The notes beneath the pieces are model-generated. The model was not told the origin of the DNA. It did no database searches and worked only from the letters and a program-made list of their open reading frames with translations. Position numbers and translations under genes: made by a program. Below are positions 53,110 through 61,568 of a DNA stretch of 64,000 nt, in pieces. Each line of letters begins with the position of its first letter. Position 1 is the first letter of the stretch. The DNA lies in contig NZ_FQYY01000001.1 in assembly GCF_900141885.1 (NCBI RefSeq), positions 310,001 through 374,000 of the forward strand, written 5' to 3'. Source of the DNA: Mesonia phycicola. Its GTDB lineage: Bacteria; Bacteroidota; Bacteroidia; Flavobacteriales; Flavobacteriaceae.

Positions 53110-54108
53110 TTATTTAAAGCTATATGGAACTATATAATAAATGTAAATTTTTAATAAATATGTATTAGGGAATATAATTAATAATTTTTGAAAAAAATTT
53201 ATTAGCCAAGGAGTTTTTAAAGGGTTTATATCTGCATCTAATCTTTTCTTTAATTTTTCTCTATTTGACTTACTCTCTTCTTCTTGAATCATTTTACCTA
53301 CAGAAGTAAAGATTTTTCTATATAAAATTTTTCCAAATTCTTCATTTGCGTTACCCTCTAGGTAAAAAGGCAAGTGAGATTTTGTTAACCTTGGCCATTG
53401 CATTAATTCTCTACTTTTACTTTTTTTAACATGATCTGTGGTAGAGGCTGAATACTTATAATACAAATAAACATACTTATTAATACTTGCTATTTCACAA
53501 GACATTCCTAATTTAATATCTAATGCAGTATCTTGTCCTGTTAGTAGTTCTTCTTCATAGTTCCCTATTTTTTTAAAAACCTCTTTTCGGTATAAAAAAG
53601 CAGGAGGCCCAACCACAGAGCTCAAATCTTTAAACCACTTCATCCCCCAATAAGGTTTATTTTTCAATACTACAGTAGAAGTTTCTTCTAACATTTTTCT
53701 ATCTATATCTTCTACATTTTGATGTGATTTATACATTTTTCCGAATACCGCATCACAGTTTGGATAATCTATTAATACTTTACTCAAAGTTGATAAAGTA
53801 TCATCAAAGAGCTGATCATCTACATCATAAAAATAAATAAAATCTCCTTTTGCAAGACTCAAACCTTTATTTCTAGCGGCAGCAGCTCCCTTTGTATATT
53901 CTTTACAAACTATCACATTACTTTCTTTAGAGGCAATAGCCTGCATTATTGAGAAAGAATGGTCTGTAGATTTATTATCTACTAAAATTACCTCTACGCT
54001 TATTTCTTTAGGTAACTTTTGTTTCTGTATATTTTGAAATGCTTTCTCTATAAAATCTTCACCGTTATAAACAGGAACTACAATACTTATTAATTTATGC
54101 CTTTCCAT
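53110..54108 (-). CDS. Glycosyltransferase family 2
   Basis: 332 residues, GT-A fold. It opens with ISIVVPVYNGEDFIEKAFQNI, then VEVILVDNKSTDHSF, AARNKGLSLAKGDFIYFYDVDDQLFDD carrying the DxD metal site, and LTGQDTALDIKLG with the later acidic base region. The last 60 residues are basic and end in a hydrophobic, perhaps membrane-associated stretch (NTYLLKIYIYYIVPYSF). It overlaps the upstream GT4 gene by 14 nt and is 9 bp from the acyltransferase gene. The sugar is unknown. Confidence 0.91.
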   Translation of the reverse strand: MERHKLISIVVPVYNGEDFIEKAFQNIQKQKLPKEISVEVILVDNKSTDHSFSIMQAIASKESNVIVCKEYTKGAAAARNKGLSLAKGDFIYFYDVDDQLFDDTLSTLSKVLIDYPNCDAVFGKMYKSHQNVEDIDRKMLEETSTVVLKNKPYWGMKWFKDLSSVVGPPAFLYRKEVFKKIGNYEEELLTGQDTALDIKLGMSCEIASINKYVYLYYKYSASTTDHVKKSKSRELMQWPRLTKSHLPFYLEGNANEEFGKILYRKIFTSVGKMIQEEESKSNREKLKKRLDADINPLKTPWLINFFQKLLIIFPNTYLLKIYIYYIVPYSFK

Positions 54109-55249
54109 TTAATACGTTTTTATATAAGTTAATCATCCCTGTTACCATTTGCTCTTCGTTAAAGTCTGCTTCTACTTTCTGTCTAGCTGCTTTTCGTACT
54201 TTTTCTATCTCTTCTACCTTCAGTTTTGAAAATGATTGGATACTTGTTGCCATAGCTTCTGTATTTCTTTTCGGGACAATCCAGCCTTCTTTTTCGTGGG
54301 TAATTAACTCTGTCATTCCCCCACAATCTGTACTTATAACAGGGGTTCCTAAAGCCATTGCTTCTACTACTACATTGGCGATTCCTTCTTCTATGCTAGG
54401 CAACAGTAAAAGGCTACACTCTTGCATTTTTTGATACACTTCTTCTTGTGACACTCTACCTAAAAGAGTTACTTCTTGGTCTAAATGAAATATAGATTTA
54501 AAAAACAATAATTCTTCCTCACCTTCTCCCCCTATAATTGTATAGGTAAAAGGCACACCATTCTTTTTTAATAAAGCACACGCTTTTAATGCTATATCAT
54601 ACCCTTTTATCCAGTGGGTTCTACCTACAGAAAGTATATGTAAAGTATCCCTTTTTTTATATAGCGATAAAGAAGGGAATTTGCTAAAATCTAAACCCGT
54701 ATGTACTACCTGATTAGTTATACTTGGGACACCTATTAAATTACCTTTTTTTTCAATGGCTTTAGATACAGAGTGTATTCCTGCCAATTCCGGATAAATT
54801 TCTTTTAAATAACTAAAATTATTTTCATTCACAAACGGACGAACATTGGTATGATACCCACGTTGACTTAAAACAACAGGTATTACTTGGCTTTTTAAAA
54901 CAGGTGCTAACCAAGGTAATATAGAATTCCATTGTGCATGGATAATATCTGGTTTTATTTGCTGTAGTACTACTTTTAAATTGGTTTTCTGTAAGGCTTT
55001 TCTATTACCTTTTAAGATATTTATAAAACAGGATAAAGAAAATTTTTGTAATTGTAAACTGGTGAGAAGTAACTTTTTTTTCTGATCGTTAGCCCCTAAC
55101 GATACATACTCTACTCCATCTATTCTATTTTTTAGTTTAGTATTAAATCCTAACACGTATACTTTATGCTTACTATCTACTAAACCTATTAACAAACGTC
55201 TAATAAATGCTGTAGTTTCAAACGTACCGTCAAAAATAATTATTTTCAT
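54095..55249 (-). CDS. Glycosyltransferase family 4
   Basis: 384 residues, GT-B fold. IIIFDGTFETTAFIRRLLIGL at the start, PDIIHAQWNSILPWLAPVL and PVVLSQRGYHTNVRPF in the acceptor half; HILSVGRTHWIKGYDIALKAC, YTIIGGEGEEELL, LLGRVSQEEVYQKMQECSLLLLPS and EEGIANVVVEAMALGTPVISTD (EX7E present) in the donor half. Cytoplasmic and retaining; sugar unknown. The gene overlaps the following GT2 by 14 nt; 39 bp separate it from the gene upstream. Confidence 0.91.
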   Translation of the reverse strand: MKIIIFDGTFETTAFIRRLLIGLVDSKHKVYVLGFNTKLKNRIDGVEYVSLGANDQKKKLLLTSLQLQKFSLSCFINILKGNRKALQKTNLKVVLQQIKPDIIHAQWNSILPWLAPVLKSQVIPVVLSQRGYHTNVRPFVNENNFSYLKEIYPELAGIHSVSKAIEKKGNLIGVPSITNQVVHTGLDFSKFPSLSLYKKRDTLHILSVGRTHWIKGYDIALKACALLKKNGVPFTYTIIGGEGEEELLFFKSIFHLDQEVTLLGRVSQEEVYQKMQECSLLLLPSIEEGIANVVVEAMALGTPVISTDCGGMTELITHEKEGWIVPKRNTEAMATSIQSFSKLKVEEIEKVRKAARQKVEADFNEEQMVTGMINLYKNVLNGKA

Positions 55250-55288
55250 AAAACTATTCCTTACATATAACCTTTATATGTATTCTAA

Positions 55289-56095
55289 TTAAGCTAAAGA
55301 TTTCCAAAATAAGCTATTAAATTTATATTTCTTAAATAAATTATGAATTGTAATTATATCTACATTAAGCTTATCTAAATCAATTATTTTTACAGACCTA
55401 AAGTTATTTTCTGAATTATTATACAAGTATTTATTATTAGATATAGAATCCATTTTTTTTGAAGCTTGAATCCCTTCTAGTGCGATTGCAAAATCATCAA
55501 CATTAGATTTTTCAAATTTTCTTATAAGGCCATCAATATCATTTTGAGAACGTTTACCTCTAACCAAATATTTATAAAATATATCTTTAGGACTTTGATA
55601 AAAGTCGTGAATTCCAGCTACGTATCTAGTCAAATGATTTTGCCAAGTATACCCTTCTTTTTTAAGCTGATTTTTCACAAAAGTTTCTGGTCTTAACTGT
55701 TCTCCTTCATTAGGAACAAAGTTGATTGCTTTTTTAAGTATCTCTGTTCTGTATACATGAAACCCTCTAAATTTTGGCTCTTCATAAAAACGATCAAATA
55801 ATAAAAAACCGAATCCAAAATCTTTTACTTCCAGTCTATGGAGATTTTCTCTTACCTTACGCAGAGCATTTTTTCTTAAAAGTATATCTGCATCTATAAA
55901 TACTGTAAAATCTTTATTTAATTCTATTGCTTTTTGAAAACCTAGTTTGAGTTTGTCTTCAAAGCATACTTCTTTTTCCAAAACCACTAAAACATCTTCA
56001 GGTAATAGTTGTTTCTTTATAATTTTAATTAAAGCCTTTAGGGTATTTTCTCCCGATGCTCTTATAATTACGGCTAAGGTATGTTGAGAAACCAT
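55289..56095 (-). CDS. Glycosyltransferase family 2-like protein
   Basis: 268 residues. It looks like a divergent GT-A protein: TLAVIIRASGENTLKALIKII at the start, DVLVVLEKE, AIELNKDFTVFIDADILLRKNAL with a DxD metal site at D68-A-D70, then FRGFHVYRTEILKKA and GEQLRPETFVKNQL. It lacks the usual N-terminal VSVIIPTYN string and the protein is short, so assignment is less sure than for its neighbours. The last ~60 residues are Asn/Lys-rich. It directly abuts the sulfotransferase gene upstream (next base), which supports a shared substrate. Confidence 0.7.
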   Translation of the reverse strand: MVSQHTLAVIIRASGENTLKALIKIIKKQLLPEDVLVVLEKEVCFEDKLKLGFQKAIELNKDFTVFIDADILLRKNALRKVRENLHRLEVKDFGFGFLLFDRFYEEPKFRGFHVYRTEILKKAINFVPNEGEQLRPETFVKNQLKKEGYTWQNHLTRYVAGIHDFYQSPKDIFYKYLVRGKRSQNDIDGLIRKFEKSNVDDFAIALEGIQASKKMDSISNNKYLYNNSENNFRSVKIIDLDKLNVDIITIHNLFKKYKFNSLFWKSLA

Positions 56096-56965
56096 TTATA
56101 TTATTTCTTTGTTGAGACTATGAATTATTTTCTCTATACTTTTTATTTGTGTTTTACTTAATTCTGTCTTCCAACGCTCATCAAACCTTATACCTAATTC
56201 GTGATTTTTGTAGTAACCTTTACTGTTTAGTTTTATCCAGTCTTTATGTTCATTTTCTTTATGAAATTTGACTAACATAGATTTTGTACCTGCATTACCA
56301 CTAACTAAATGATGTTTATGTTCCCAAAAACGCATCATTTCAGGTTCATAATTAACCTCTATTAAATCAACAATAGCTTTAACCACTTCTACTGGTTGTT
56401 GAGCTAAATTTTTATATTTAACACTTAGTTTACTTCCAAAATCCCATTTACTATAAACCTGATTAATTTTTTTAACACGTGCATTCCAATTTTCAGCAAT
56501 ATTGTCTAAACCTCTTTCTGGATACTTTCTAAAATACGAATTAACTACCGCACGTCCATCTCTACTTAAATAAATTAAAATGGGTTTAATACCATTCTCT
56601 ACCAAAACTTTACCATTACGCAATATCCATCCAGCATTTTTACTACTATCTACCAATATATCTTTTCCTGTATCTTGAAAAATTTTACTATAAAACAAAA
56701 ATTCTTTTTTTTGTTTTGAAAATAATTTAGCTAAAACACGCTGGCTTATGGAAGGATTATAATACTTTATTAATCTGTCTCTTAATTCTGGTGTCCATAA
56801 TTCACAATTTTCACCACATATGTTACAAACTGGCACCTCATTTTCAAAATTAAGTACTTTATAAACTTCACCTAATGAAACCATTTCACTATGGCTTCCT
56901 AAAAGGAGATCCAATAAAGTAGAACCACAATGACCTGTACCTATTATAAAAATTACTTTTTTCAT
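56096..56965 (-). CDS. Sulfotransferase family protein with CxxC-x3-C motif
   Basis: 289 residues. The start KKVIFIIGTGHCGSTLLDLLLG is the 5'-phosphosulfate loop in the GxxxxGST form; IYLSRDGRAVVNSYFR supplies R135 and S143 of the 3'-phosphate site. Between them VCNICGENCELW (C47, C50, C54) could bind a metal; such a motif is common in this bacterial sulfotransferase subgroup. No membrane helix. It overlaps the upstream GT2 by 4 nt and abuts the GT2-like gene downstream. The acceptor is presumed to be a sugar of the locus glycan. Confidence 0.87.
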   Translation of the reverse strand: MKKVIFIIGTGHCGSTLLDLLLGSHSEMVSLGEVYKVLNFENEVPVCNICGENCELWTPELRDRLIKYYNPSISQRVLAKLFSKQKKEFLFYSKIFQDTGKDILVDSSKNAGWILRNGKVLVENGIKPILIYLSRDGRAVVNSYFRKYPERGLDNIAENWNARVKKINQVYSKWDFGSKLSVKYKNLAQQPVEVVKAIVDLIEVNYEPEMMRFWEHKHHLVSGNAGTKSMLVKFHKENEHKDWIKLNSKGYYKNHELGIRFDERWKTELSKTQIKSIEKIIHSLNKEII

Positions 56966-57861
56966 AGTTTAAAGTATCTTTTTAGTTTTACACTTTTACC
57001 TCCTATAAAATTTAAATATAGTAGATATAAAAAATAACAATAAAAATCTAATGAACTAATTTTAAATTCCTTGCTTAAAAATTTAAGTGACTGCCAAAAT
57101 TGTTTGAAATTAAATCGGATATCAAAATCGTAAATTCTACGCATAAAAAAAACAGTAAACCCTTGATAACTTGGAAAGTTTTTTATAGTTAACAATTCCA
57201 CTAAAGCTTTTTTAACTTCTTTAGAATTTCTTTTTATTCTTTCGTGAGCAGACTGGTTTTTATATGTTAATGCTTTCTCATTATACAAAATATTATTATT
57301 AATTTTTGAAGAATAGATATCATGTACATAATCTTCGTTATTCCTCAATTCACACCAATGCCTCGCTAAAGAAACTTCTGAACGCCACATGCTTGAACTA
57401 GTAGACCAAGACCTCTTTTTTTGTAAGAAAATACTTGGTAAAATTTGTAATGGTGTTAATTCTGCTCTTTTATATTTCAACTCGCCTTCAAATAAAATGG
57501 CTGTTTGTGAATATACCATCCCAACATTAGAGTTATTATTCAAGTCATTTACTAATTCAGCTAAATAGTTCGAACTCCACCAATCATCTGAATCTAAATA
57601 ACATATATAGTCTCCTTTTGCATTTTCTCTTCCTATTCTTCTTGCATAACCTGGCCCCTTATTATCATTATACCTAATCAATGAAAATCTATGATCTAAA
57701 AAACTTGGTAGAACAATTGGCTTACATGAACCATCATCTACAATAATTACTTCAAAGTTAGTATAAGTTTGTTTTTGTAGGCAATCCCATAAATCATTTA
57801 ATAGATTATACCTTTCAAACATTGGGATTATGATTGATACTAATTGCTCTTCTTTATTCAT
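56962..57861 (-). CDS. Glycosyltransferase family 2
   Basis: 299 residues, GT-A fold. VSIIIPMFERYNLLNDLWDCL opens the domain, then FEVIIVDDGSCKPIV, NKGPGYARRIGRENAKGDYICYLDSDDWWS with the DSD metal site, and RSEVSLARHWCELRNNEDYVHDI as the region of the later acidic residue. The C-terminal ~70 residues are aromatic-rich and basic, perhaps membrane-associated (FYCYFLYLLYLNFIGG). It overlaps the neighbouring genes on both sides by 4 and 8 nt. Confidence 0.92.
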   Translation of the reverse strand: MNKEEQLVSIIIPMFERYNLLNDLWDCLQKQTYTNFEVIIVDDGSCKPIVLPSFLDHRFSLIRYNDNKGPGYARRIGRENAKGDYICYLDSDDWWSSNYLAELVNDLNNNSNVGMVYSQTAILFEGELKYKRAELTPLQILPSIFLQKKRSWSTSSSMWRSEVSLARHWCELRNNEDYVHDIYSSKINNNILYNEKALTYKNQSAHERIKRNSKEVKKALVELLTIKNFPSYQGFTVFFMRRIYDFDIRFNFKQFWQSLKFLSKEFKISSLDFYCYFLYLLYLNFIGGKSVKLKRYFKL

Positions 57862-58786
57862 TAAACGCTAATTTTCTTAAAAAATAAAAACGATTTGTTA
57901 CTTTACTCACATAATAGTATGTGATCATAAAGATTGCTCTTAATTTAAAAATTTTTGTTATCTGAGAAACAAACTGAATTTTTGATATTTCTTTAGGAAT
58001 TTTTTTTATTCTTATAACATGCGTATATATCCCTATAAGTAAGTCCTTTTTAGTTTTTAAAGATAATCGCGCTGAAACTTCTAAGTATGTAAACCAGCGG
58101 GACAAAAGTTTACAATCACTTTTTTTTCTTATATTTTGACTTATAGTATTTTCATCAAATCTTCTTAAAGTAACTACTTCATTTTTAAATTCACCATTAG
58201 AACTTATAATTAACATTTTAGAAAAGTAGTTGTATTCTTGTCCACATTTTAAATTCTCATCAAAAAATAAATTAATTGCAGTTTTTCTCTTAATTATAAT
58301 ATCCATTGTAATCCAATTAATTTTTTGTAAAATATAATTTTCTAGATTAATAGAATACTTATCAAATTGATAAAACTTATCCATAATACTATTATGATGA
58401 TTAAAAAATTTAGTCCTCGTTATGCAAAAATCATTTTCACTTGAAGTTATCATTTCTATTTTCACTTGTATATGATTTTCAGTCATCAAATCATCACTAT
58501 CAAACCAAACTATATATTCTCCTATGCTTTTTTTAAAACCATAATTACGTGCACCATTCCCTCCAGGTAAATGTGCTTCAGGTCGGTGATGGTATTGTAT
58601 TCTAGTATCTTCTTCTATATACCTCTGCATCACTGTATCCGTATTATCTGTACTACCATCATCTACTACTATACATTCCCAGTTCACATAGGTTTGCGCT
58701 ATGATAGAGTCTAGGGTTTCTCCTATTAAATGGGCACGATTATAGGTAGGGATAATTACGGAAACTAAAGGCGAACTACTTTTCAT
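57854..58786 (-). CDS. Glycosyltransferase family 2
   Basis: 310 residues from the ATG at 58786 (MKSSSPLVSVIIPTYN). A TTG 24 nt further upstream is not preferred. GT-A fold with VSVIIPTYNRAHLIGETLDSI, WECIVVDDGSTDNTDTV (DD at 42-43), NGARNYGFKKSIGEYIVWFDSDDLM (DSD at 96-98). The last 60 residues are basic and hydrophobic. It is the first gene of the long leftward block that ends at 36234. No clear promoter box was found upstream of it in the 270-bp gap before the divergent HU gene. Confidence 0.92.
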   Translation of the reverse strand: MKSSSPLVSVIIPTYNRAHLIGETLDSIIAQTYVNWECIVVDDGSTDNTDTVMQRYIEEDTRIQYHHRPEAHLPGGNGARNYGFKKSIGEYIVWFDSDDLMTENHIQVKIEMITSSENDFCITRTKFFNHHNSIMDKFYQFDKYSINLENYILQKINWITMDIIIKRKTAINLFFDENLKCGQEYNYFSKMLIISSNGEFKNEVVTLRRFDENTISQNIRKKSDCKLLSRWFTYLEVSARLSLKTKKDLLIGIYTHVIRIKKIPKEISKIQFVSQITKIFKLRAIFMITYYYVSKVTNRFYFLRKLAFNE

Positions 58787-59010
58787 ATATAAAACTGAAA
58801 TACTGTGCAAGTATACATTTTTTCAATAAGTCTATTAAAAATATAAGTAATATTTCACAGTTCCATAATTCTATATTTTAAAATTTACAGAAGAGACTTA
58901 TTCTTGATTTAATATAATTATATTTTTTGTTAAAAACTTGTTGATAACACAAAATTATTTTGTTGAGTTACAATGCTTTAATTTCAGAAATTTATAGATG
59001 TAGTCAAAAA

Positions 59011-59018
59011 TAATTTTG
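59011..59018 (+). promoter_or_regulatory. Candidate -7 box for the HU-like gene
   Basis: TAATTTTG matches TAnnTTTG exactly, 42 bp before the chosen ATG at 59061, and lies beside or inside the longer frame, supporting the later start. Confidence 0.5.
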
Positions 59019-59060
59019 CTACCACCTGAGAAAAAAGGTGTATCTAAAAAATCCATTATC

Positions 59061-59444
59061 ATGGTAGAATTAAAAAAGGTTATTAGACGTAACCCTCAGG
59101 ACAATGCAGCTCCTGAAAAGTATTATCTGCATGCCGTAAAAACTGGCTTTACAGATTTAGAAAGATTGGCTTACCTAATCTATAACCAGAATACGGTAAG
59201 AAGACCAGATTGTTTAGCTGTACTAGATGCTTTAGTACATAACATGACAGATGAGCTTAGCCAAGGGCGTGTGGTTCAACTTGGACATCTTGGTAATTTT
59301 CAAGTAGGAGTACGCTCTACAGGAGCAGATACCGAAGAAGAAGCTAACGTTTCTAACCTTAGAAGCGCGCATCTTAATTACCGACCTGGAAAAGAGCTTA
59401 AAAATGCTTTAAAGGTCATGGATTTTAAAATAGTAACAGGCTAG
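59061..59444 (+). CDS. HU-like DNA-binding protein
   Basis: 127 residues. HU proteins bind and bend DNA as dimers. The pattern LERLAYLIYNQNTVRRPDCLAVLDALVHNM is the helical dimer part, VVQLGHLGNFQVGVRSTGADTEEE the start of the DNA-binding arm, and NYRPGKELKNALKVMDFKIV the end. A ~25-residue N-terminal lead (VELKKVIRRNPQDNAAPEKYYL) marks the Bacteroidota variant family of longer HU-like proteins. The ATG at 59061 is chosen; a longer frame to 59016 overlaps the promoter box. It is the only plus-strand gene inside the polysaccharide locus. Such genes often border variable glycan loci in this phylum, but a role in their control is not shown here. Confidence 0.88.
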   Translation: MVELKKVIRRNPQDNAAPEKYYLHAVKTGFTDLERLAYLIYNQNTVRRPDCLAVLDALVHNMTDELSQGRVVQLGHLGNFQVGVRSTGADTEEEANVSNLRSAHLNYRPGKELKNALKVMDFKIVTG

Positions 59445-59693
59445 ACACTTGTAGTTATTTAGTAAATAAGTTCTGAGAGATTTTCTTTCAGAACTTTTTT
59501 TTGCTTAAAAAATGCTAAGCAATTTTCTCATACTGCTTAGCTCTTTTTAAGTTTTGCTTAGCAGTTTACGAAAGACTTATTAGCAATATTTAAATTTCTG
59601 AAAAGAGTATAAAAAAACTCAAAAAATAATAGCGGCTAGACACTTGCTTTCTTTAATGAGTTTGATATAGTTAAAGTATGTTTAGTAAATAAG
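59439..59693. repeat. Duplicated 3' end of the HU-like gene
   Basis: GGCTAGACACTTG, which includes the HU stop codon, occurs at 59439-59451 and again at 59634-59646. TTTAGTAAATAAG follows each copy, at 59458-59470 and 59681-59693. The bases before the second copy (AAAAATAATAGC) also resemble the end of the HU frame (AAAATAGTAACA). This looks like the remnant of a second, mostly lost copy. Confidence 0.6.
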
Positions 59694-59761
59694 CTCTAAT
59701 TATTTGCTTATCTTAGTATAAATATAAAAGGAATTATTGAAAATGAAAAATATAATTTCTA
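59445..59761. other. Intergenic region after the HU-like gene
   Basis: Holds the HU terminator, three copies of GCTAAGCA/TGCTTAGC (59514-59521, 59534-59541, 59555-59562; the first two form a hairpin followed by a short T run) and the second copy of the HU 3' end. A 28-codon frame from about 59743 has no support as a gene. Confidence 0.6.
59466..59503 (+). terminator. Terminator of the HU-like gene
   Basis: AAGTTCTGA (59468-59476) pairs with TCAGAACTT (59488-59496), extended inward by four more pairs, then a T run to 59502. Confidence 0.85.
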
Positions 59762-60682
59762 TTATACATTCAAATACCAACTTCCTAATTTTTTATTTTT
59801 TATTAAAGAATTCTCTATCTCTGCCTTAATTCTTAAAAGAAATCGATACATCTCCTTATGTTTTTTTGCATTTTTAAATTTTAAAAACATAAGTTGTTGT
59901 ATATAATTTTTATTTGTTTTAGCTAAACGTCGATTATACTCTTCTACATTTGGGTTATTTATATTGGCATACTTAACTTTTAACTCTTTTTCTCTCTGCT
60001 TAAAATAAGCTTCACTACCGTATCTTAATTTTTTTAAAACTCTATCTTCCCGATCGTGTACCATAAAAGAATTAGATACTACACCAACTTTAAAATTATG
60101 GTAGCGTACTCGCTGGGTATAATTATCATCTTCGCCATAATGAAAAAAGATTGGATCAAACCCTCCTACATTCAACAAAACTTCTCTAGAGACCAGCCAG
60201 CCAGCAGCATTTACAAATGGCACTTCATACACCTCTTGTTTTGATTTTTGCAATACAAAATCAGAATAAAAATGTGGGTTATGTTTATAACTTACATATA
60301 GAGAGAACCCTGCATCTAATCTCGTTTTTTCTGCATTGATATGAATAGGACTTAATATACCATAACTAGGTTGCGACTGATGAACTTTTACTAATTTATC
60401 TATAGTATCCGCTTCTAAATAAGCATCTTGATTTAGTAAATACACATATTTTGCTCCTTGCTGTAGGGCATAACTAATTCCCTTATTATTGGCCTGACCA
60501 AAACCTAAATTTTCTTTTTCTTTAAATAATTTTGCTTGCGGATAGTTTTGCTCTATAAATTGTACCGTTGTATCTGTAGAGTTATTATCTACAATTACCA
60601 TGTTATATTCTTTAGGAATAGAAGCTAAACATTTCGCTAACCATTTCATCCCGTTATAGGTAACAATAATAACGCTAAGCAT
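59762..60682 (-). CDS. Glycosyltransferase family 2 (rhamnosyltransferase-like)
   Basis: 306 residues, GT-A fold. LSVIIVTYNGMKWLAKCLASI, YNMVIVDNNSTDTTVQFIEQNYP, NLGFGQANNKGI and AKYVYLLNQDAYLEADTI, followed by VNAAGWLVSREVLLNVGGFDPIFFHYGEDDNYTQRV. This set, with NQDA in place of a classical DxD and the late GEDDNY, is typical of WbbL/RfbF-like rhamnosyltransferases, though the sugar is not proved. It overlaps the upstream GT2 by 8 nt. It is the last gene of the right-hand block before the HU gene. Confidence 0.91.
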   Translation of the reverse strand: MLSVIIVTYNGMKWLAKCLASIPKEYNMVIVDNNSTDTTVQFIEQNYPQAKLFKEKENLGFGQANNKGISYALQQGAKYVYLLNQDAYLEADTIDKLVKVHQSQPSYGILSPIHINAEKTRLDAGFSLYVSYKHNPHFYSDFVLQKSKQEVYEVPFVNAAGWLVSREVLLNVGGFDPIFFHYGEDDNYTQRVRYHNFKVGVVSNSFMVHDREDRVLKKLRYGSEAYFKQREKELKVKYANINNPNVEEYNRRLAKTNKNYIQQLMFLKFKNAKKHKEMYRFLLRIKAEIENSLIKNKKLGSWYLNV

Positions 60683-61568
60683 GAAGTTTATTTTTTATCT
60701 TTTTTTTAATTTTTTGGTAATTTCTCCAAAGAAAAGAATATTTATTTTTTAATTTCTGTTGTAACTTTTTATTTAAATAAGGATAGAACTCTTTATACAA
60801 AATCTGGTTATACAACTCATAATCATTTATTTTTTTGCTCCTATTTTGATTAGTAGCCTGCTCTCCATGTATTCTAAAATTCACTAAGGCTTCCTTAATA
60901 ACAGCTATCTTCTTATACTTTAATACCCTATAACAGAACACATAGTCTAATATTTGTTTTAAATCAGTGTCAAAACCTCCTATTTTTGTGTATAAAGATT
61001 TCTCAAACATTACTACAGAAGGCTCTCCTATTTTATTTAGAGGAGATTTTTTAAAATCATCTCTAGCAAACAAACTTTTATCTATATAGATTAAATTATT
61101 TTGAGAAGTAAGCGCTAATTTCTCTTGTAAATCTCCGTAAATCTGCAACCATTTATCTATTTCAGGAGTTTTCATCTCCTTTTCTATCAAAAACTCCCGT
61201 TTACTTGCTACTAAACCTATAGAAATATCTTTTTCTAACACCTCTACCATTTTTTCTATACAAGTGGGCGCTAATACATCGTCTTGAAATAAAAATTTAA
61301 TGTATTTTCCATTTGCCTTATCTACACTATTATTCCAATTAGCGCCTATACCTTGAGGTTGGTGAGCGTAAACAAATATTGGAAAATCTACTTCTTTTTT
61401 AAACTCTTCTACTAACTCTAAACTATTGTCTGAAGAAGCATCATCACTAACAATAATTTCTATATTTTTATAGGTTTGAATTTTTATAGAATCTAAAGCT
61501 TCTTGTAAAAATTGAGCACCATTATAAATAGGGACACAAACGGAGACTAACGGTATTTCCCTTTTCAT
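60675..61568 (-). CDS. Glycosyltransferase family 2
   Basis: 297 residues, GT-A fold. VSVCVPIYNGAQFLQEALDSI, IEIIVSDDASSDNSLELVEEF, GIGANWNNSVDKANGKYIKFLFQDDVLAPTCI with a QDD metal-site variant, and GGFDTDLKQILDYVF. The final ~45 residues are strongly basic (KKLQQKLKNKYSFLWRNYQK), which may hold it at the membrane. It overlaps genes on both sides by 8 and 4 nt, part of a tight set with the next GT2 and the PglD-like and DegT genes. Confidence 0.91.
   Translation of the reverse strand: MKREIPLVSVCVPIYNGAQFLQEALDSIKIQTYKNIEIIVSDDASSDNSLELVEEFKKEVDFPIFVYAHQPQGIGANWNNSVDKANGKYIKFLFQDDVLAPTCIEKMVEVLEKDISIGLVASKREFLIEKEMKTPEIDKWLQIYGDLQEKLALTSQNNLIYIDKSLFARDDFKKSPLNKIGEPSVVMFEKSLYTKIGGFDTDLKQILDYVFCYRVLKYKKIAVIKEALVNFRIHGEQATNQNRSKKINDYELYNQILYKEFYPYLNKKLQQKLKNKYSFLWRNYQKIKKKIKNKLHA

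Noticed and set aside
59743-59829. 28-codon frame starting MKNIISIIHSN, after an AAAGGA-like stretch
   Set aside because: Overlaps the 3' end of a well-supported glycosyltransferase on the other strand and has no recognisable feature.
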